Part shown: one piece after another, positions 41,219-49,396 of the stretch
How positions within the stretch are numbered: position 1 is the stretch's first letter
Layout of the letters: the number at the start of each line of letters is the position of its first letter
Assembly: GCF_010548375.1 (NCBI RefSeq)
Contig: NZ_JAAGLY010000005.1
Location: 62,001-126,000 of the forward strand
Source of the DNA: Streptomyces sp. SID13726
Lineage (GTDB): Bacteria; Actinomycetota; Actinomycetes; Streptomycetales; Streptomycetaceae
DNA length: 64,000 nt
Reading direction: 5' to 3'
Program-made: the position numbers and the translations under genes
Notes under the pieces: generated by a model
Told to the model about the DNA's origin: nothing
What the model saw: only the letters and a program-made list of their open reading frames with translations
Database searches by the model: none

Positions 41219-41887
41219 ATGCAGACCACCCCTCCGCCCCCGCCTTCGTCGATCCCTGTCGCGCCGGCCGGTCTGAGCGACAGGGCCAGGAGGTTCGTAG
41301 AGATGGACGGGATCTGCGTGTTGAGGCGGGAGATACGGCGTCACCGTGACGCGTGGCTCGCGGAGGGGATCCCGGCCGCGGAGATCGATCGTGCCGCCGC
41401 CTTCCAGGACCGTTGGGGCGGCCTCGCCCTGCCACCCGCGCCCTTCTACGAGGGCGGACCGCGCGTCCTGGCCGCCGGCCGCCCGCGCGGCTCGTCCGGC
41501 TCGGGCTGGTCGTTTCGGGCAGGAGACTGCCGGGTCTCCATGCCCTACGGCTTCCTGATCGGCCCCGACGGCACCTTCGGCCTCGACGCCCACCACTGGA
41601 CCCCCCTGCACGCGAGCACCGACGGCTGGGTGGAGTCCCTGGCCCTCGCCGCACACGCCGCCCGCTGGGCCAAGACCGTCACGAAGCTCAGGGGCGGCGC
41701 CGTCGACTCCCTGAACCTCGACGACTACGAGCCCGTACCCGAAGTACAGGGCCTCACCGACACCTGGTGGCGCGGCCACGACTCCCTCATCGCCGTGTAC
41801 CGAGGCGAGGCGGTCGGCCTCGACGCCCCGCGCTGCCTCGAAGCGCACGTCTACGGCGGCCTGGACGCGTGGGGCCTTCAGGACTGA
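41219..41887 (+). CDS. Conserved protein of unknown function
   Basis: 222 aa from ATG 41219, probably leaderless. A Pro-rich start (TTPPPPPSSIP) leads to a globular domain with GLSDRARRFVEMDGICVLRR, YGFLIGPDGTFGLDAHHWTP and VEALHVYGG-like ending (LEAHVYGGLDAWGLQ). No signal peptide or membrane segment. It has the general look of a small immunity or SUKH-type protein, but no motif proves this. The end is 6 bp from the convergent DUF397 gene. Confidence 0.7.
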   Translation: MQTTPPPPPSSIPVAPAGLSDRARRFVEMDGICVLRREIRRHRDAWLAEGIPAAEIDRAAAFQDRWGGLALPPAPFYEGGPRVLAAGRPRGSSGSGWSFRAGDCRVSMPYGFLIGPDGTFGLDAHHWTPLHASTDGWVESLALAAHAARWAKTVTKLRGGAVDSLNLDDYEPVPEVQGLTDTWWRGHDSLIAVYRGEAVGLDAPRCLEAHVYGGLDAWGLQD

Positions 41888-41892
41888 GCCGG

Positions 41893-42096
41893 TCAGTGCG
41901 GTGTGCTGCGGGTGTGGCTGTGGACGAGCCGCAGGAAGGTGTTCCAGGCGCCGGGGACTATGTGGAGTACCGGTCCGTCGGGGGACTTGGAGTCACGGAC
42001 GGCGACGGTGGGGGGGATGTTGCGGGCGACTTCGACGCACTCGCCGTGCGCGTCTCCGCTGCTGTACGTGGATTTCTTGAAGTCGTGGTCGGACAT
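41893..42096 (-). CDS. DUF397 protein
   Basis: 67 aa from ATG 42094-42096. This is a typical DUF397 domain: FKKSTYSSGDAHGECVEVAR, VAVRDSKSPDGPVLH, and a WNTFLRLV end. It lies 6 bp after the stop of the XRE regulator on the same strand. DUF397 proteins are regularly paired with DUF5753 XRE regulators (WhiJ/AbaA-like loci) and are thought to modulate the DNA-binding partner. Confidence 0.94.
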   Translation of the reverse strand: MSDHDFKKSTYSSGDAHGECVEVARNIPPTVAVRDSKSPDGPVLHIVPGAWNTFLRLVHSHTRSTPH

Positions 42097-42102
42097 GGTG
42101 CG

Positions 42103-42984
42103 TTACATCTCCTTGCGGATGCTGTCGATGAGTCTCACGGAGTTGCTGTGCGCCAGTCCGAGCCGCGTGATGCGATCGAAGGTCGCGTTGTGGTGCGCAG
42201 CATCAGTCTCGCTCTCCAACCAGACCTTCGTCGACGACGTATCCACCTGTACGACGTCCAAGGCACCGGGCTCGGCGAAGGAGACGACTGTGAAGGCACA
42301 GGTCATCCCGGGGTGGGCGCCGGCGATGAACGGGACGACCTGCACACGTACGTTGGGCAGGCGCGCCGCCTCCAGCAGGTGCTCCAGCTGAGCCCGCATG
42401 ACGTCCCGGCCCCCGACCAGTTGGCGTACGGCGCCTTCGTGCAGCAACGCCCAGAGCTGTAGCGGGCGTTCGCCGCCCAGCCGCGCCTGCCGGGCCATCC
42501 TCGCCTCGACGAAGGTCTCGATCTCGTCGAGGTCGTCCCAGGACCCGTTGCCGACCGCGAGGGCACGGGCGTAGTCGGCGGTCTGCAAGAGGCCCGGGAC
42601 GAAGGAGAGTTGCCAGGTACGGAGTCCGGTGGCGATGTCCTCCAGTGCCACGTACTCGATCTGCGCCATCAGCTGGGGGTACTGGTTCCACCAGCCCTTG
42701 GCCCGGCGCCGCTCCCGGTCCGCCTTGGCCAGGGCGAGCAGCTTGCCGATCACCGCCTCGTCCGTCTCGCCGTACAGATGGGACAGGGCCCTGATGTCGG
42801 GATCGCGCAACGGCACCTGTCCGCGCTCGATCTTCGCCACCTTGGTGACGGATGCCGTCAGGGCCTCGGCGGCATGCGTCTGACGAAGGTCGCACGTCTC
42901 TCGCATCCGCAGCAGCTCACCACCGAGCCGTCGCCCCAGAACGGTCGTGATGGTCTTCCCACGGTTGGGATCCCTGCCTGCCAT
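42103..42984 (-). CDS. XRE-family regulator with DUF5753 domain (WhiJ-like)
   Basis: 293 aa from ATG 42982-42984 (MAGRDPNRGKTITTVLGRRL). HTH residues 16-75 (LRQTHAAEALTASVTKVAKI, then ERGQVPLRDPDI). A DUF5753 effector domain begins near residue 100 (YVALEDIATGLRTWQLSFVP, then GLLQTADYARAL). This class includes WhiJ of S. coelicolor, which represses development unless released by its DUF397 partner. It is followed by a DUF397 gene and divergent from an RsbW-like ATPase gene, the usual trio. Confidence 0.92.
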   Translation of the reverse strand: MAGRDPNRGKTITTVLGRRLGGELLRMRETCDLRQTHAAEALTASVTKVAKIERGQVPLRDPDIRALSHLYGETDEAVIGKLLALAKADRERRRAKGWWNQYPQLMAQIEYVALEDIATGLRTWQLSFVPGLLQTADYARALAVGNGSWDDLDEIETFVEARMARQARLGGERPLQLWALLHEGAVRQLVGGRDVMRAQLEHLLEAARLPNVRVQVVPFIAGAHPGMTCAFTVVSFAEPGALDVVQVDTSSTKVWLESETDAAHHNATFDRITRLGLAHSNSVRLIDSIRKEM

Positions 42985-43160
42985 GCGCGCCCCTAGCTTC
43001 GACTCATCAGGGCCAGCAATATTTCTGTCCTGTTCGATTGCTGGCCAACTCCCCAAGAGGCTACCGTCAGTACCGAATCGCCCACTCAGCGACACCAGTT
43101 GGCGGAAGCGCACCGTGCTGCCGCACGGCGAAGCCACCCCAACTCCCCCTGGAGGAACCC

Positions 43161-43592
43161 GTGTCCGACTCCTGCCCTCCCGGCCCGCCCAAACCCTTCA
43201 CCCGCCATGACGCGATGACCTACACCCCGACTGCCCGCAGCATCCCCCTCGCCCGCAGACACGTCGCCCAACTCACCACCGCCTGGGGCCACCCCACCCT
43301 CGCCGGCGACGCGGCCCTCCTGGCAACCGAGCTGTGCACGAACGCCTTGCTCCACGGCTCCCTGCGAGACCGCCTCATCCGCGTCGAAACATCCCTCACC
43401 CCCACGGCCCTGCGCATCGCGGTGACCGACCCCACCGGAGAACGCCTCCCCGGCCCCCACCCACCACCCCACCCCGACGCCCAGTCCGGCCGAGGCCTCC
43501 TCATCGTCCGGATGCTGGCGGGTCGTTGGGCGGTGGAGAGGCTGACGGTCGGCAAGACGGTGTGGGCGGAATTGGATGTGCCCGGCGCCTGA
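43161..43592 (+). CDS. RsbW-type HATPase (anti-sigma-like ATP-binding protein)
   Basis: 143 aa from GTG 43161, with GGAGG 5 nt upstream. The GHKL/HATPase domain is read as ATELCTNALLHGSL (N box), LRIAVTDPTGERLP (G1 region) and SGRGLLIVRMLAGRW (G2 region). Length and motif spacing match the single-domain HATPases near WhiJ/AbaA-like XRE genes. It is divergent from the XRE gene, sharing a 176-bp promoter region. A sigma or regulator target is not identified. Confidence 0.92.
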   Translation: MSDSCPPGPPKPFTRHDAMTYTPTARSIPLARRHVAQLTTAWGHPTLAGDAALLATELCTNALLHGSLRDRLIRVETSLTPTALRIAVTDPTGERLPGPHPPPHPDAQSGRGLLIVRMLAGRWAVERLTVGKTVWAELDVPGA

Positions 43593-43660
43593 CGCCACCG
43601 TCGAAGCTCCTCCCGCGCACCCCTCACCTGCCGAGGTGGGACGCGGCCGCGGCCGATCGG

Positions 43661-43927
43661 TCACCCCGGCCCCCACGTCTCCGGCCCCACCCCCCGCCAG
43701 TCGATCCACGGCGACACGGCTACCTCCGACGGGTCGATCTCCAGGCCGGCTCGGCGGAGGAATTCCGCGACGTCGGCCGCGTTGTGGGCCAGGCCGAGGA
43801 TCTCGCCGTCGACGCGGACTCGGCGGCCGCCGGTGGGGGAGGGTGGGTGGACGATCACGCGTATCGGGCCCGACATGTCCTCAGGATCATCCGGGACGGG
43901 CGGGTCCGCACTCCGGTACGGCGTCAT
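43661..43927 (-). CDS. Conserved small protein, coupled to its upstream neighbour
   Basis: 88 aa from ATG 43925-43927, which overlaps the stop codon of the 73-aa gene (ATGA overlap), indicating translational coupling. The core VRVDGEILGLAHNAADVAEF, then LRRAGLEIDP, is typical of a small conserved streptomycete protein. ATG 43876 (MSGPIRVIVHPP) is a possible shorter start. Confidence 0.75.
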   Translation of the reverse strand: MTPYRSADPPVPDDPEDMSGPIRVIVHPPSPTGGRRVRVDGEILGLAHNAADVAEFLRRAGLEIDPSEVAVSPWIDWRGVGPETWGPG

Positions 43928-44145
43928 AGCGGGCCTCGGTTCCGGTCGCGGAGTTCTTTCCATGCCGCGGGGGCCGGGCGGCGCTGCTGCCAGTGAGGGT
44001 GGAAGAACAGCCGTGTCGAGAGGTGGTACAGGCGTCGGCGCAGGTCGGTGCGGTCGGGGCGCTCGGCGAGCTGCCGGTACGTGGTGTGCCAGTCCTGCTG
44101 CGCCTGGGCGAGGTCGTCGGGGAACGAGCGCATGCCCGGATTCAA
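43924..44145 (-). CDS. Conserved small helical protein
   Basis: 73 aa from ATG 44143-44145 (MNPGMRSFPDDLAQAQQDWH); the second Met (44133) is also possible. Predicted to be helical and strongly basic (RTDLRRRLYHLSTRLFFHPH). Similar small proteins are frequent in Streptomyces next to XRE/DUF397 loci. It is the first gene of a coupled pair. Confidence 0.75.
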   Translation of the reverse strand: MNPGMRSFPDDLAQAQQDWHTTYRQLAERPDRTDLRRRLYHLSTRLFFHPHWQQRRPAPAAWKELRDRNRGPL

Positions 44146-44262
44146 TCATGTGTTCGATTTTCTGCGCCATCGGATGGGTACCGGCCTCGCTAAAACGCCT
44201 TTCGTACGTCGTCACACCCCCACTAGCATCTGCCCAACCCCGTGACGCACAAGGAGCGAGCA

Positions 44263-44295
44263 CATGGTCATGGTCGGTCGTCCCGGCGCGCGTTG
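44263..44295 (+). CDS. Micro-ORF (10 aa) in the MFS transporter leader
   Basis: Reads MVMVGRPGAR after a perfect AAGGAG (44250-44255 region) at about 7-nt spacing. It ends 139 nt before the transporter start. A short hairpin (44304-44309 with 44313-44318, 3-nt loop) follows 8 nt after its stop. The layout resembles translational-attenuation leaders, but could be fortuitous. Confidence 0.4.
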
Positions 44296-44434
44296 ACTTC
44301 GTCGGCCCCTCTGGGGCCCGTCATCGCGTGCCGCCCTTGATGCGCGGCGCAGCGAGCCTTTTCGTCCCGCTGCCCTGGAACACCTCTGATGGTCGGCGGG
44401 TGTCGTCTTCGGTTGGCCGAAGGGGTCCCGTTCC

Positions 44435-45694
44435 GTGCTGTTCTGTGATTCGTCCGTTTCCGCGAGCCTGTGGCGGGACGCTGATTTTCGTCGGCTCTGG
44501 GTGGGGCAGGCCGCCTCCCAGCTGGGGGAACACGCGAGCCTGGTCGTTCTGCCGCTGCTCGCTGTTCTCACGCTTCACTCCGGTGCCGGGGAACTGGGTG
44601 TGCTGCGTGCCGTCGGGCAGGCGCCGGTTCTGTTGTTGTCGCTGTTCGTCGGGGCGTGGGTGGACGGGTGGCGGACTCGTACGGTGATGGTGGTGTCCGA
44701 TGCCGGGCGGGCGCTGGTGCTCGGGGTGGCCGCCGTGGCCGGATGGTTGGGGTTGCTCGGGCTGCCCGGGTTGCTCGGGCTCGCCTTCGTCGTCGGGGTC
44801 CTGTCCGTGTTCTTCGACGTCGCCTACCAGGCTTCCCTCGTACGGCTCGTCCAGCGCGACCGGCTCGTCCAGGGCAACAGCGCGCTCGAAGGCAGCCGGT
44901 CCGCCGCGCAGATCGGCGGGCCCGCTCTCGGGGGTGCCCTGGTCACGTTCGTCTCGGCGCCGCTCGCTGTCGCATCCGGGGCGGTGTTCTTCGGGCTGTC
45001 CTTCCTGGCAGTCGGAAGGATCCGGCGCGCTGAGGCCGTTCCTGAACGGTCTCCTGTGCCGGTCCGGGTTCGGCGGCGGATCCGGGAGGGCATCCGGTTC
45101 GTCGTCGGCGACGCCTCGCTGCGGACCGTCTGTCTCGCCTCGGCCGCGTTCCAGTTCTTCTTCGCGGCGGTGATGACCGTATACCTGCTGTTCCTGCCGC
45201 GTGACCTGCGACTGTCCGGGACCGCCGTGGGGCTGGCGCTCGCGGCCACCGGGCCGGGGGCGCTTCTCGGGGCGTTGCTGGCGGCCCGGTTGCCGCGGCG
45301 GTTCGGGTACGGGGTGGTGCTCGTGGGGGCGGCGGCTCTCGGGGACGGGGTGTTCCTCGTCGTGCCCGCGCTGCACGGGGGCTCCGCGGTGACCGTGCCC
45401 GTGCTCGTCGCCGTCAACTTCGTCTTCGGGGTGCTCGGTCAGCTGGTGAACGTCACGGTCATGGCCGTACGGCAGACGGCCACGCCGGACGGGATGCAGG
45501 GGCGGGTCGCCGCGACGATCAACTTCGTCGGGATGGGGATGAGTCCGCTCGGCTCGTTGCTGGGTGGGGTCCTGGCGTCGGCGTGGGGTACGCGGGGCGC
45601 CCTCCTCGTGACGGCCGCGGGCATGCTGCTGTCCCCGGTGCTTTTGGCCCTGTCCCCACTCGCTCGCCTGGGACGGACCTTGCCCGAGTCCTGA
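44435..45694 (+). CDS. MFS transporter (EntS/drug-efflux-like)
   Basis: 419 aa from GTG 44435. Twelve hydrophobic segments can be counted, including LLLSLFVGAWVDGWRTRTVM (the MFS loop 2-3 motif), LGLLGLPGLLGLAFVVGVLS, FQFFFAAVMTVYLLFLP, and ATINFVGMGMSPLGSLLGGV. SALEGSRSAAQIGGPALGG matches the EntS-like subfamily of siderophore or drug exporters. A start region (SVSASLWRDADFRRLWVGQA) is typical of these. Substrate unknown; a possible attenuation leader precedes it. Confidence 0.92.
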   Translation: MLFCDSSVSASLWRDADFRRLWVGQAASQLGEHASLVVLPLLAVLTLHSGAGELGVLRAVGQAPVLLLSLFVGAWVDGWRTRTVMVVSDAGRALVLGVAAVAGWLGLLGLPGLLGLAFVVGVLSVFFDVAYQASLVRLVQRDRLVQGNSALEGSRSAAQIGGPALGGALVTFVSAPLAVASGAVFFGLSFLAVGRIRRAEAVPERSPVPVRVRRRIREGIRFVVGDASLRTVCLASAAFQFFFAAVMTVYLLFLPRDLRLSGTAVGLALAATGPGALLGALLAARLPRRFGYGVVLVGAAALGDGVFLVVPALHGGSAVTVPVLVAVNFVFGVLGQLVNVTVMAVRQTATPDGMQGRVAATINFVGMGMSPLGSLLGGVLASAWGTRGALLVTAAGMLLSPVLLALSPLARLGRTLPES

Positions 45695-45760
45695 GCTTGA
45701 GTCGGGCGCGTATGGGGGTGCCGGGTTCTGTTGTGTGGCGGCTGCGGGTGAGTGGGGGCC

Positions 45761-45788
45761 GGTCGCGCAGTTCCCCGCGCCCCTGGGG
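45761..45788 (+). repeat. Dispersed intergenic repeat, copy 1
   Basis: Contains GCGCAGTTCCCCGCGCCCC followed by TGGGGG. The same core occurs at four other positions in this window, always between genes. Confidence 0.8.
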
Positions 45789-45878
45789 GTTGCAGCCAGC
45801 CTGCGTTATGAGGGCACGTTGGGCGCCTATTGGGGTGCCTTGTCGTGTGGTTTGGCGGGTGCGGGTTCGTCGTGGCTT

Positions 45879-45905
45879 GTCGCGCAGTTCCCCGCGCCCC
45901 TGGGG
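45879..45905 (+). repeat. Dispersed intergenic repeat, copy 2
   Basis: Same core GCGCAGTTCCCCGCGCCCC as copy 1, in the same orientation, about 118 bp away. Confidence 0.8.
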
Positions 45906-46170
45906 AGCTACACCTACCCTGCGCCGATAGCCGACCCCCCTCGACCGCGGCGCCCCACGCGCGCCACCACGGGCCGTTAGCCGCGTACGGCGCGCAGGGG
46001 ACGGGGTGGGGGGTGTCCGCCCGCAGCGGCCGGCGTCCGTCGCCCCGTGCCAATCAAACGACAGCCACCGCCGGACCGAGGACGGATACCCCCCACCCCG
46101 GCCCCGACCCCACCACCGGACCGAAAGCGCTACACACGCCCCCACCGGGGCGAAACGGGCCGCCGCAGGC

Positions 46171-46195
46171 CCCAGGGGCGCGGGGAACTGCGCAA
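46171..46195 (-). repeat. Dispersed intergenic repeat, copy 3 (inverted)
   Basis: Reverse complement of the same core. With copies 1 and 2 it can form long-range stems at the ends of two convergent genes. Confidence 0.8.
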
Positions 46196-46318
46196 AACGC
46201 CCGCCCCCACCGAACCCGCAGACGCAGACGCAGACACGGACACACAACCCCCCGCACCCAAAGGACCGCCCCACCGCAACCGGCAGGACGGTCCAGAAGG
46301 ATTCCGCGACGACGTGCG

Positions 46319-47257
46319 TCAGGAACGCGCGCCCTTACGGCGACGCGTCGCCAGGACGATGCCCGCGCCACCCGCGAGCAGCACAGCCGCCCCGCCCGCG
46401 ATCAGCGGAGTGTTGCTGCTCGCGCCGGTCTCGGCGAGGTCGCCGCCGCCGCCGTTCGGGGTGGGGGCGCCCGGCGTCGTGGTGGACTCCGAGGCCGAGG
46501 GGGTCGGCGTGGACGTCGACGGGGTCTCGGACGCCGGCGGAGTCGACTCCGAGGCCGGAGGCGTGGACTCCGAGGCCGGCGGCGTCGACTCGGGGGCGGT
46601 CGGGGTCGCCGGAGGCGTGGTGGGCGGGGTGGTGCTCGGCGGGGTGGCCGTGCAGTCCTTCGTGCCGCCGTTCCAGGCCGCGATCAGCTTGTCCTTGATG
46701 ACCGGGCGGTCCGGGCCCTTGGGAAGCTCGCCGTGCTCGAAGCCGTCCTTGGCGTCCAGCTTGCCGTCGTACTTGACCGCGCCGCGGTACAGGTCGATCT
46801 GCGCGTAGCAGCCCACGTCGGGGATCGAGATGTCGAGCGTGTCGGTCTGGCCGGCCTTCACGGTCACCGTGTCGAAGTCGTGGAAGACCTGCTCGCCGGA
46901 GGTGGCGAAGGTGGCGCCGTGGGCGCGGTAGGACGCGAGGGAGGCCGTGCAGGTGGACGCGTCGCCCGCGGTGCGGACCTTGACGTGGACCTTGCCGTCG
47001 TCGGTCGGCTTGAGGTTCTGGTCGTCGACCTTGACCGAGGCGAAGAAGTTCTTCCCGTCGAGGGAGAACTCGCAGCGGTCGGTCTCGGTCTTCGAACCCG
47101 CGCCGGTGCCGGGCTTGTAACTGCCGCCCTGCTGCCAGCCCTTGCCGCCGGGGCAGTCGGTGGCCGAGGCGACGGAGGCGAGGGCGGCGGAGAAGGCGAG
47201 CGTCGCGGCGCCCGTCCCCAGCAGGCGCCGCATGGTGACACGTCTCGCTATGGACAT
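46319..47257 (-). CDS. Sortase-anchored surface protein (LAETG)
   Basis: 312 aa from ATG 47255-47257 (MSIARRVTMRRLLGTGAATL). Sec signal peptide up to SVASAT (about residue 33). A globular domain with four cysteines follows (TDCPGG, DRCEF, STCTA, VGCYA). Next comes a Ser/Thr/Pro-rich stalk with ESTPPAS repeats, then the sortase signal LAETGASSN, a hydrophobic stretch and the basic end RRRKGARS. LAxTG signals are used by class E sortases in Streptomyces. Attachment to the cell wall is expected; function unknown. Confidence 0.9.
   Translation of the reverse strand: MSIARRVTMRRLLGTGAATLAFSAALASVASATDCPGGKGWQQGGSYKPGTGAGSKTETDRCEFSLDGKNFFASVKVDDQNLKPTDDGKVHVKVRTAGDASTCTASLASYRAHGATFATSGEQVFHDFDTVTVKAGQTDTLDISIPDVGCYAQIDLYRGAVKYDGKLDAKDGFEHGELPKGPDRPVIKDKLIAAWNGGTKDCTATPPSTTPPTTPPATPTAPESTPPASESTPPASESTPPASETPSTSTPTPSASESTTTPGAPTPNGGGGDLAETGASSNTPLIAGGAAVLLAGGAGIVLATRRRKGARS
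46528..46590 (-). repeat. 21-bp coding repeats (ESTPPAS)
   Basis: Three near-perfect 21-bp units in the stalk of the LAETG protein gene encode ESTPPAS. Confidence 0.75.
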
Positions 47258-47492
47258 ACGTATCCCGTCAGGATGAGAGTCAGTGGTCTCAGAAAACACC
47301 GGGCTCATTGGTCACACGCGCCGCAGTGTCCACACATCGTGGATCTCCTTGCGGAATGCTGTCAACCTGCGGTGATGCAAGGTCCGTTCAAGGGCCATCA
47401 CAATTTCGACACACCAGGAACGATCAACTCCGAAAAGGCCTCGGGTTCATTTCTGTGTCGACTTGGACAGATATCCCCTTTATTGCCCGAAG

Positions 47493-47525
47493 GGACTTCC
47501 CGACCGGACTTCCCGACCGGACTTC
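47493..47525 (+). repeat. 13-bp tandem repeats upstream of the GH13 gene
   Basis: GGACTTCCCGACC at 47493-47505 and 47506-47518, plus a partial third copy from 47519, ending just 22 bp before the start codon. Confidence 0.75.
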
Positions 47526-47546
47526 AGGCATTGCAGAGGAGCCCGC

Positions 47547-49208
47547 GTGACCACCCGCACCACCGCGCCCGACCTCTCCGGCAAGGACCCGGACTGGTGG
47601 CGGCAAGCCGTCGTCTACCAGGTCTATCCCCGCAGCTTCGCCGACGCCGACGGGGACGGCCTCGGCGACATCAGGGGCGTCACCCAGCGCCTCGTACACC
47701 TGGCCGCCCTGGGCGCCGACGCCCTGTGGCTGAGCCCGTTCTACCCCTCCGAACTCGCCGACGGCGGCTACGACGTCGCCGACTACCGGGACGTCGACCC
47801 GCGCCTCGGAACCCTCGGCGACTTCGACGCGATGGTCGCCGAGGCGCACCGGCTCGGCCTGAAAGTGATCGTTGATCTTGTCCCGAACCACACCTCCCGT
47901 CAGCACGTCTGGTTCCAGGAGGCGCTCGCCGCCGGGCCCGGGTCCGCGGCCCGTGAGCGGTACGTCTTCCGCGACGGCCGGGGCGCGCACGGCGAGCAGC
48001 CGCCCACCGACTGGCAGTCCGTCTTCGGCGGCAGCGCCTGGCGGCGGGTGCCCGACGGGCAGTGGTACCTGCACCTGTTCGCCCCCGAGCAGCCCGACCT
48101 CAACTGGGCGCACGAGGAGGTCCGCGAGGACTTCCGCACCACCCTGCGCTTCTGGTCCGACCACGGCGTCGACGGCTTCCGGGTCGACGTGGCGCACGCC
48201 CTGGCCAAGGACCTCTCGGAGCCGCTGCGCGACCTCGGCGACCCCGAGCTGAGCGGCGACCACGCCCTCGACCGGATGGCCCCGGGCACCCACCCGTTCT
48301 TCGACCGCGACGAGGTCCACGAGATCTACCGCGACTGGCGCACGATCCTCGACTCCTACACCCCGCCCCGCATGGCCGTCGCCGAGGCCTGGGTGCCGGG
48401 CGCCCGCCGCGCGCTGTACGCCCGCGCGGACGAACTCGGCCAGGCCTTCAACTTCGAGTACCTCCAGACCCCGTGGGACGCGGACGCGCTGCACCAGGTC
48501 ATCACCGACTCCCTCACCACCGCCCGCGCGGCCCACGCCTCGGCCACCTGGGTGCTCTCCAACCACGACGTCGTACGGCACGCCTCCCGCCTCGTCCTCC
48601 CCCCGGGCACCGACGAGAACGCCTGGCTGCTGTCCGGCGGCCACGCGCCCGAGGCCGACCTCCCGCGGGGCCTGCGGCGCGCTCGCGCGGCCACGCTGCT
48701 GATGCTGGCGCTGCCGGGATCGTCGTACGTCTACCAGGGCGAGGAACTCGGCCTGCCCGAGGTCGCGGACCTGCCCTTCGAGGTGCTCCAGGACCCGATC
48801 TGGGAGCAGACGGGCCGGGTGCGCAAGGGGCGTGACGGATGCCGGGTGCCGCTGCCGTGGACGCGGAGCGGGCCGTCGTACGGCTTCGGCGCGGGCGGTT
48901 CCTGGCTGCCGCAGCCGGAGTGGTTCGAGGGGTACGCCGTCGAGGCCCAGGACGGTGTCGAGGGCTCCACGCTGGAGCTCTACCGCACCGCCCTGCGCCT
49001 GCGCCGCAAGCTCCTCCAGGGCGAGGACCTCACCTGGACCGGCTCCGCCCCGGCCGGAGTGCTGGACTTCGCCCGGCACGAGGGGTGGCGGTGCGTCACC
49101 AACCTGTCGGAGACGGCCGTCCCGCTGCCGCCGGGCGAGGTACTGCTGACCAGCAGCCCGCTCGAGAACGGGCTGCTGGGAGCAGATACGACGGTCTGGC
49201 TCAGCTAG
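47547..49208 (+). CDS. Alpha-glucosidase, GH13 family
   Basis: 553 aa from GTG 47547, with GAGGA 6 nt upstream (the longer frame start at 47463 lacks one). GH13 (alpha-amylase superfamily, oligo-1,6/alpha-glucosidase type) features in order: WWRQAVVYQVYPRSFADADG, DLVPNHTS, GFRVDVAHAL (nucleophile Asp), MAVAEAWV (acid/base Glu), and VLSNHDVVRH (third Asp). A C-terminal beta domain follows. All catalytic residues present. It hydrolyses terminal alpha-glucosyl bonds of malto- or isomalto-oligosaccharides. No maltose ABC transport genes are adjacent. The stop codon overlaps the outer end of a MITE-like element. Confidence 0.95.
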   Translation: MTTRTTAPDLSGKDPDWWRQAVVYQVYPRSFADADGDGLGDIRGVTQRLVHLAALGADALWLSPFYPSELADGGYDVADYRDVDPRLGTLGDFDAMVAEAHRLGLKVIVDLVPNHTSRQHVWFQEALAAGPGSAARERYVFRDGRGAHGEQPPTDWQSVFGGSAWRRVPDGQWYLHLFAPEQPDLNWAHEEVREDFRTTLRFWSDHGVDGFRVDVAHALAKDLSEPLRDLGDPELSGDHALDRMAPGTHPFFDRDEVHEIYRDWRTILDSYTPPRMAVAEAWVPGARRALYARADELGQAFNFEYLQTPWDADALHQVITDSLTTARAAHASATWVLSNHDVVRHASRLVLPPGTDENAWLLSGGHAPEADLPRGLRRARAATLLMLALPGSSYVYQGEELGLPEVADLPFEVLQDPIWEQTGRVRKGRDGCRVPLPWTRSGPSYGFGAGGSWLPQPEWFEGYAVEAQDGVEGSTLELYRTALRLRRKLLQGEDLTWTGSAPAGVLDFARHEGWRCVTNLSETAVPLPPGEVLLTSSPLENGLLGADTTVWLS

Positions 49209-49392
49209 GACCTGTCGTTTGGATCAGTCCGGCGTCGCGGGGTCTGGCACGCGCATCTGCCGCGTTGTCGTCACTCGCCGACGCTCCGCGTCGACTCCCT
49301 CCTCCGCCTTGCAGCTGCACGCACCAGACCCCGCTCGGCTTGCCAGGTCTGCACTGTTTCTCACAGCCGGCCTGATCCAAACGACAGGCCCT
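49207..49392. mobile_element. MITE-like element without transposase
   Basis: A perfect 17-bp terminal inverted repeat, CCTGTCGTTTGGATCAG at 49211-49227 and its complement at 49372-49388. It extends imperfectly inward (about 24 of 26) and outward by AGG (giving the 49207-49392 ends). The interior of about 140 bp has no ORF. It looks like a non-autonomous element derived from an IS. It lies between convergent genes, with its first two bases completing the TAG stop codon of the GH13 gene. No clear target duplication was seen. Confidence 0.75.
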
Positions 49393-49396
49393 GGCG

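Larger units (their letters stand above)
45695..46318. other. Long intergenic region with dispersed repeat copies
   Basis: 624 bp between the MFS and LAETG genes, which are convergent. It contains two forward copies and one inverted copy of a dispersed repeat (listed separately). ORFs here are composition artefacts: no ribosome sites and no recognisable products. The region may act as terminator or remnant of repeat insertions. Confidence 0.7.

Noticed and set aside
45830..47875. 681-codon plus-strand frame across the repeat region and LAETG gene
   Set aside because: Runs antisense to a clear gene; composition is Arg/Gly noise.
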